Source: Przewalskia tangutica
Taxonomy: Eukaryota; Streptophyta; Magnoliopsida; Solanales; Solanaceae
Assembly: GCA_029844215.1 (NCBI GenBank)
Contig: JAQGDG010000036.1
Span: forward strand, 372,001 to 436,000
DNA length: 64,000 nucleotides
Direction: 5' to 3'
Positions within the stretch are counted from its first letter, which is position 1. Each line of letters opens with the position of its first letter. The position numbers were made by a program, and so were the translations under genes. Shown piece by piece: positions 58,367-64,000 of this stretch. The notes below the pieces were generated by a model. It worked only from the letters and a program-made list of their open reading frames with translations, ran no database searches and was not told the DNA's origin.

Positions 58367-58840
58367 TTGTCTTGGTTTGTTTAAAAGGAAGGCATGGTAT
58401 TGCCTTGGTTTGTTTAAAAGGAAGGCACGGTATATTCTTGGTTTGTTTAAAAGGAAGGCATGGTATTGTCTTGGTTTGTTTAAAAGCAAGGCAAGGTATT
58501 GTCTTGGTTTGTTTAAAAGGAAGGTATGGTATTGTCTTGGTTTGTTTAAAAGGAAGGCATGGTATTGTCTTGGTTTGTTTAAAAGGAAGGCATGTTATTA
58601 TCTTGGTTTGTTTAAAAGGAAGGCATGGTATTGTCTTGGATTGTTTAAAAGGAAGGCATGGTATTGTCTTGGTTTGTTTAAAAGGAAGACATGGTATTAT
58701 CTTGGATTGTTTAAAAGGAAGGCATGGTATTGTCTTGGTTTGGTTAAAAGGAAGGCATGGTAATTGTCTTGGTTTGTTGAAAAGGAAGGCATGGTAATTG
58801 TCTTGGTTTAAAGGAAGGGCATGGTATTGTCTTGGTTTTC
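58367..58840 (+). repeat. 33-bp array in B LTR, about 14 units
   Basis: TTGGTTTGTTTAAAAGGAAGG plus CATGGTATTGTC. With a period of 33 and no stops the array is open in two overlapping frames; these are repeat artefacts, not genes. The last units gain an extra A (GGTAATTG). Confidence 0.95.
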
Positions 58841-59965
58841 TAAGATGATGGTTTATTCATTTTATGATAATGAGAGTCAAAGATTTTTTTAACTTGCATA
58901 TGTTTGCTCATATAGTCATTCGTGCAAGTGTTATATTTCCACATCACCGCGTCTCTCGTTAAAGGGCGGACAACATTATATTATTCAGTGCGGGTTCAAC
59001 TCCTAGGGCACTATATATATCATGGAGTAGCTCCCATGACGTGAGATGGTACACACTCACTGCAGGTCTGAAGGACTCATGCGGGTTCAAATCCCAGGAT
59101 TTATTCCATGGACTAGCTCTCCGTGATGCGAGTATCGTGTACTGATGCTCATGCGAGGCCACAGACCTCATGCGGGTGAAATAGTCCTATGACTAGGATT
59201 GCATAATGATTCTGAGGGCGGATGACCCTGACATGGCTTTAATATTTTGAAATGGTATTGATTTCATTAATGAAATAGTACAGTGGCTTCAGGACTTGAA
59301 ATGAAGCGGATAATCTCATTGTTAAAAAGTATATTTTTAAAAGGCTCAGTTGACTCTCATTTGTTTATATAAAGTACAGTAGTACAGTGGTACAATGATA
59401 CAGTGATACAATGATGCAAGGTACAGTTGGCTTTTATTTTACATGATACGGTTGGATCTGGTATTTGATTATTTTGCTCGTCCGTGCCATTTCTTGGTCA
59501 GCCATGATTTTAATACTGTACTTTATTTTTGTTTCATACTTAGTACTTGTTATCTTGCCGCCGCCATTGCGTTCATGCCCGCAGGTCTAGGTACTCAGTT
59601 GTGGATCCGTGAGCTTAGGATCTCTGTTCAGCATTTTGAGATGGCTCCAATGTTCCGGAGCTTGTCATTATGGCTAGATATATTCAGGGGTACGGCGGGG
59701 CCTTCTCCCGTCATAGTTTACTGTCCAAACTCTTAGAGGTATGTATTCGTATGTGGGCTGGACTGGCGTGAATTGTATTATTATTGTTGTACAGTTGTAG
59801 TCCCATTTAGGAGTTATATGTATCATGGCAGCCTTATCGGCATTGCCTTTGTTTAAAGAAAAAAATGAGTGTTATTTATCTTCCGCAATTTACTTGTGTT
59901 GTATGAATAGAAGGGTGCCCAGGTAGGGCACCAGTCGCGGTCCCGGGGTTTGGGTCGTGACAGAG

Positions 59966-59977
59966 TGGTATCAGAGC
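59966..59977 (+). other. Primer binding site of B
   Basis: TGGTATCAGAGC, three bases after the LTR end. Confidence 0.92.
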
Positions 59978-60020
59978 AGCTAATCCTCGGAATGTCTACA
60001 GACCGTGTATAGTAGAGTCT

Positions 60021-60056
60021 TAATAATCGGTGTGTTGTGCACCACATCCATAAACA
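60021..60056 (+). other. Post-PBS hairpin of B (weakened)
   Basis: TAATAAT-C-GGTGTG / TTGTGCAC / CACATC-C-ATAAACA. The stem has lost several pairs; the GTGCAC loop is unchanged. Confidence 0.5.
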
Positions 60057-60167
60057 GGAGGCTATAGTACATTTAGGATTGGTTTCCCTTCTTCTCACTT
60101 TGAGATCGTGCGATAGAGCTGTGTTGTTAGGGTAGTCTCTCCCTAACATATTATTGTGATTGCAGCT

Positions 60168-60239
60168 ATGAGAAAGACAACAGTGGCCCAGAAAGGATTA
60201 TATGGACTTCGTATCCAGGTTGGTACAACTATTGTATAG
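60168..60239 (+). pseudogene. gag: gag stub of B
   Basis: ATG at the normal gag position gives MRKTTVAQKGLYG and stops at TAG after 23 residues. The first ten residues resemble the gag N-terminus (RK-T-AQKG). The rest of gag is gone. Confidence 0.65.
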
Positions 60240-60640
60240 TCGGTATGATGATGATGTGTATCTGTACGAGCGTATTTGTTTGGGGTCATATGTGTGTTGC
60301 CTAGAATGATTATGAGTTACCACGAGTTGGTTAAGCCTTAATAATTATTTGGAAGGTGTGAAACAGTTTATTGAATCCACACCTAGGCTTTATATATGTA
60401 CTGATTTGGAATAGTCGTGAGGTAATGAAGCTATCTAAGATTGTGATAGACTCTTAAAGGATCAGGTTCAATTGACTTAAGGACATACCATGTTGTTAGA
60501 TTAAGCTGTGTTGTACGCTTAAGTGATTGTGTGAATAATATTGGTATGAAGTAAATAGAGTTGTTGTGATTAAGACAACAAGATTCTGAAATTTTGAGAA
60601 GCTACCTTACCCGTATGTGGGGATTGATAATGTGAGCTCG
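60240..60640 (+). other. Noncoding internal stretch of B
   Basis: About 400 AT-rich bases between the gag stub and the conserved block. No motif shared with the other elements and no coding frame seen. Confidence 0.5.
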
Positions 60641-60644
60641 GGAC

Positions 60645-60940
60645 ATAGAATAATTGTGAACCTTAGAATATTGATAACCGCTGAGACCTTAGATGTACAA
60701 GGCCTTCTCGGGTAGTAAGATTTATTTCGGACCAAGAATGAGAGTTAAGTGTGACGATGGGTCGGGTTGTGGGCCACTTTCGGGTCAACCCATAACCCGG
60801 GATGAAGTGGGGTCAGTTCGAGGTGGTCCCGCTAGGTGATAGGGTCACGAGGGTGCAAGGCCCAAGTCTAGTTAATCGTTGTATGAGTTCGTGGACGCGT
60901 TCCACCAGAACCGGGTCGTGGGAGCCGAAAATGGCCTTAA
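60645..60940 (+). other. Conserved noncoding block of B (shortened)
   Basis: GTGAACCTTAGAATATTG, GGGTCGGGTTG...GGGTCAACCC, GGTGGTCCCGCTAGG, GGGTCACGAGGGTGC and ATGGCCTTAAA are kept in the same order as in A, although gag and pol around them are deleted. Confidence 0.75.
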
Positions 60941-61295
60941 ATTGTTGGATGTAGTAACTCCAAGGATTGGAAAACAGAAGCAATACTTGAAATTTTATGA
61001 TACTAGAATAAGTTTGGAAATGCGAAAAGAAATCGACAAGTAAGAAAAGGAGCGAACAAGTGTCAAAGGAATTAAAGTGTTTATAGTATGAGAAATGAAG
61101 GTACGAAAAGAGAATCCTTTTAGGCCATGAATGTGAGTTAATAGTGATGATATACACTCTAGATTTCCTCGTTTGGCTTTTAATTGATGTATATGCATGT
61201 GTGATGTATTGTGGCCATGTGTGGCATATTCGATTGTGTAGGGTATAGTTAAATGGGGACTATACCGAGATCTGTTCAGATTGAACCTAGTATGA

Positions 61296-61329
61296 ACATT
61301 CAGGACGAATGTTTCTAAGGGGGGAAGAA
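61296..61329 (+). other. Palindrome and polypurine tract of B
   Basis: ACATTCA-GGA-CGAATGT (61296-61312, outermost 6 pairs kept) and AAGGGGGGAAGAA (61317-61329). Confidence 0.82.
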
Positions 61330-64000
61330 TGTTACACCCCGTAACCCCACGGCACGTAAGTGAGAACGTGTCTAAGAATATAGGATTTGAAAGTTGGAAA
61401 AAAGGTGTAGTTACATTTTCGATTTAGAGCAAATTTGTTCACAACGAACGTGACGCCGTAATTTCTTCACGAGGAGTCGGATTCATTCCAAATTTGAGAT
61501 GCGAGCTTAGAATAATAGGGTGAAGACTCGGGACTAATAATATGGGGTCCGCCGAGAATTTCACAATTTCGCGGGACCCTCTGAGAAATTAGATATTTTC
61601 CAAGTCTTGAGATATTTATTTTTGGGAAGACTTATTTGGACCAATGGGAGGGTGACATGTGTCCCCTCCACTTGTCATTACACTTGGCTTCATATTGGAT
61701 ATGTTTTGAAGACTTAGCCCACAAGTTCAATCTCAAGACTTTGAGACTTCATCTTCTCTCCATTTCTCTCCTAATTTTCGAGAATCCCTAAGACCAAAAG
61801 TGAAGTTCAAGAATCACTAATCCTCTTGGATTAATCTCATTGATTAGGTGCTAAGCCAAGTTAACTCTCCAAGCCCTTGAAACCTTGGTTGGGCCAAGAA
61901 TGGTAAAGGGAAAACCTTAAGGTTCCGCCGATTTTTGGGAAGTGAAATACAAAGTGAAGTTGTGTATAAGCTCATAGGGGTCACATATATGTGATTGGAA
62001 CTTGAAGAAGTGGAGCGAGACGAAAACTGCGGACCAATTAAGACCGGACTATTTTGGGGTGTTTTTGGGCACAAAATGAGGTAAAAGTCCTTCTTATTTT
62101 AAAGTAAGTGGATATTACTTATTGTTATAATGTATGGATGAACTTGTACTAAAAAGAATGAGGATTAAAATGTGTTTGGACAATTTTTAAAGGATTGGCC
62201 GAGAGCTAGACTAATTTTGAGATTTTCGGATTTCGTTGGTTATTGTCGTTATTTACAGTTGGTACATGTTATATAATGAAGGAAATATTGTTGTTGATAG
62301 TTTATTTAACTTATATAACATGTTGGAATGTGAATTGGATTAAAAGGAATTAAGGAAAAGGACTTTGGATTGTCGTAGTTGTTGTTGGCCGAAAACTGTT
62401 AGACGTCGTTGTGTCGTTTTATGGACTGTTTTGGGGTGTTGTTATGCTGGAAAATCAGCCCCTAACATGCATGTTTAATGTAGTAAATGGCTAATGAAAT
62501 TCCTAAGGAATAAAGGTGTTAAAGGATTCACATTGTACCCTTAATGTTGGATTAATTGTGGACTGTTTTTATGGACTGTTTTGTATAGAAAGTGGGGCAG
62601 AATTTTACACGTCAAGTTAGGCGTGTAATCCCCTTTGGTTAACTGTTGGTTGTGCCTTAAATGTGGCTTGTTGGTTGATGAATTCGGGCCTTGGAAAAGG
62701 TCGAAAAGTATGTAGAAACAAAGGAAGTGCTGCCCAAATTTCCGTAGAATTAGAGGGCCATTATTTGGTATAAGTCTTATACTAGTAAGCTTGAAGTTGA
62801 TAGAAGTATTATTGTCATTTTAGGTTGAAGTACTACGTGTAGCATTTTCTACTTGGCTTGTGGAATAGCCAATAAGGTTGAAGTACATTGGAGTGTATTG
62901 CTACTTTTCGTGTTGGTTAGTCGTCAACGAGGTATGTGAACTCCTTCCTTCTATCGGCATGATTGTTCTTGAAGTATACTTGCCTTGTTATTGGAGTATA
63001 CATTACTTGTTTCTTGAAGTATAATTGCCTTGATTTTAAAAGTATACTTTACTTGACCTTTATGTAGTTCTATCGGAACCTAATCCTTAGTGATATACTT
63101 CTTTGATAGTACTTTGGATTTCCTAAACTAGAAGTTGGTCTATATACCTATTTGATAGTACTTTGGGGTTTCCAAAATGGAAGTTGTTAAAATCCGTTAT
63201 CTTGATAGTATTTGAGTTTATAAAATGGAGATTTTATATCTATTTCCCTTATAGTACTTTGGGCTTTAAAAGTGAAAGTGATTCTACTTATAGTACTTAG
63301 AGTCTTAAAAAGGAAGTTGTTCCTAATCTCTTAAATAGTACTTGAGTTTAAAAGTGTAGTAACTTGATTTTAACGGATACAAGTGCCTTAGTTTTCCAAA
63401 ATCTAAAGTTTGTTATAATGGCTTTATGGGAAGTTAGTTATAACGGCTTTATGGGAAGTCAAAAGAGTGGTTTACTCAATTTATTTAAAAGAGGATAAAT
63501 GACTTGATTTAAAGAGAAGTAACTTGATTTAAAGATGTGAGTTGCTTGAGATTTGAAAGTATAAGTTACTTGGTTTGAAAGGTATAAGTAACTTGATTTT
63601 AAAAGTATACTTTTCTTGATATTAAAAAGTGTAGAGTCACTTGGTTTTAAAAGTATAAGTCACTTGGTTTAAAAAGTGTAAAATACTTGATTTAAAAGTG
63701 AAAGTGCCTTGATGCTACCAAAGGCTAGTATCTTTGGGTTTTATAAAAGGGAAGTTATTTTACTCTTAGAAGTTAAGTGGTATTCATGTTGTGGTTTCGG
63801 TGTTTAAAGCATGTCTGAATGGTTCCTAAAAGTCCTTACCAAGTCTTATGGGAGATGTTGGTAAGAGTTTTTAGGAAGTAGTTCTATCTATTTCATTAAT
63901 AGTACTTGAGTTTCTAAATAGAAGTGGTTCTATCTATTCTCTTGATAACACCTTGGGTTGTCTAATTGAAAGGTATAAATTACTTGGTGTTAAAAGTATA
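61330..64000 (+). repeat. B 3' LTR (cut by the window end)
   Basis: TGTTACACCCCGTAACCCC onward. Uninterrupted equivalent of the three 5' LTR pieces up to about 58270, so roughly 1.9 kb including the 33-bp array should follow beyond the window. Confidence 0.92.

Larger units (their letters stand above)
56805..59962 (+). repeat. B 5' LTR, third piece
   Basis: From the second AAAGG copy to GTCGTGACA at 59962. Includes a degenerate 45-50-bp AGTACTT array (57375-57640), ACTTGATTTAAAAGTATAAG-like short repeats (57760-58000), a 33-bp array and the 3' hairpin series. Confidence 0.9.
21462..64000 (+). mobile_element. Element B: very large, nearly coding-free LTR retrotransposon (runs off the right edge)
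   Basis: 5' LTR pieces 21462-22301, 46911-47277 and 56805-59962 join to a 4.37-kb LTR once the two insertions are removed. The internal region is 59963-61329, and the 3' LTR starts at 61330 and follows the same sequence to the window end. Only a 24-codon gag stub is left, with PBS, leader hairpin, CNB, palindrome and PPT all present. This makes it a LARD-like non-autonomous element. Three noncontiguous LTR pieces aligning end to end with the uninterrupted 3' LTR confirm the reconstruction. Confidence 0.88.

Noticed and set aside
58372..58797. 141-codon plus-strand frame of VCLKGRHGIVL repeats
   Set aside because: A 33-bp tandem array in an LTR is open in overlapping frames by construction; LKGRHG units have no known domain, and the frame is ended by the diverged last unit.

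Overview
This window is gene-poor plant heterochromatin. Almost every base belongs to Ty3/gypsy-type LTR retrotransposons inserted into one another, and I found no intact host protein gene, tRNA, rRNA or CRISPR array. The evidence for plant Ty3/gypsy is: long LTRs (2.3-4.4 kb) bounded by TG...CA, an initiator-Met-tRNA primer site (TGGTATCAGAGC) just inside each 5' LTR, purine tracts before each 3' LTR, 5-bp target duplications, gag with CCHC knuckles, and in one element a PR-RT-RH-IN-chromodomain order typical of the chromovirus Tekay/Del clade. Base composition and wording of the gag/pol remnants fit a eudicot, perhaps Solanaceae; that last step is a guess.

Layout. 1-228 is the tail of an LTR whose element lies to the left. 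It sits in the 5' LTR of element A (229-20578, plus strand, gag only). A's gag is split by a 14,574-bp insertion, array A' (1021-15594, target duplication AAGGT), which has three LTRs and two internal regions. A ends inside an older LTR fragment (20579-21279). After 182 bp of sequence of unknown origin comes element B (21462 to beyond 64000, plus).

B's 5' LTR was hit twice. The first hit is a nest: solo LTR C (22302-46905, ATTAA) contains solo LTR D (23767-46061, ATGAG), which contains element E (25299-43454, TCGAT), which contains the minus-strand element F (29734-39057). The second hit is G (47278-56799, minus, AAAGG), the only element with remnants of all pol domains. B's internal region (59963-61329) is only 1.37 kb and has lost nearly all coding sequence. 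Its 3' LTR runs off the right edge.

How they relate. A, A', B, E and F are non-autonomous: pol is absent or reduced to an integrase tail. They share with G the primer site, a post-PBS hairpin, a palindrome before the PPT and similar LTR tips, so they were probably mobilised in trans by a G-like chromovirus (inference). The strongest leads are noncoding: a post-PBS hairpin with a palindromic GUGCAC loop that resembles a retroviral dimerisation signal, a noncoding block kept even in B, a series of hairpins at LTR 3' ends, and a 165-bp island shared by otherwise diverged LTRs. I saw no clearly new protein-coding system.

Caution. Paired copies agree in AT-rich stretches but differ by many 1-3 base indels in GC-rich CNG contexts. 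This looks like consensus error at methylated sites, so many frameshifts in gag and pol may not be real.
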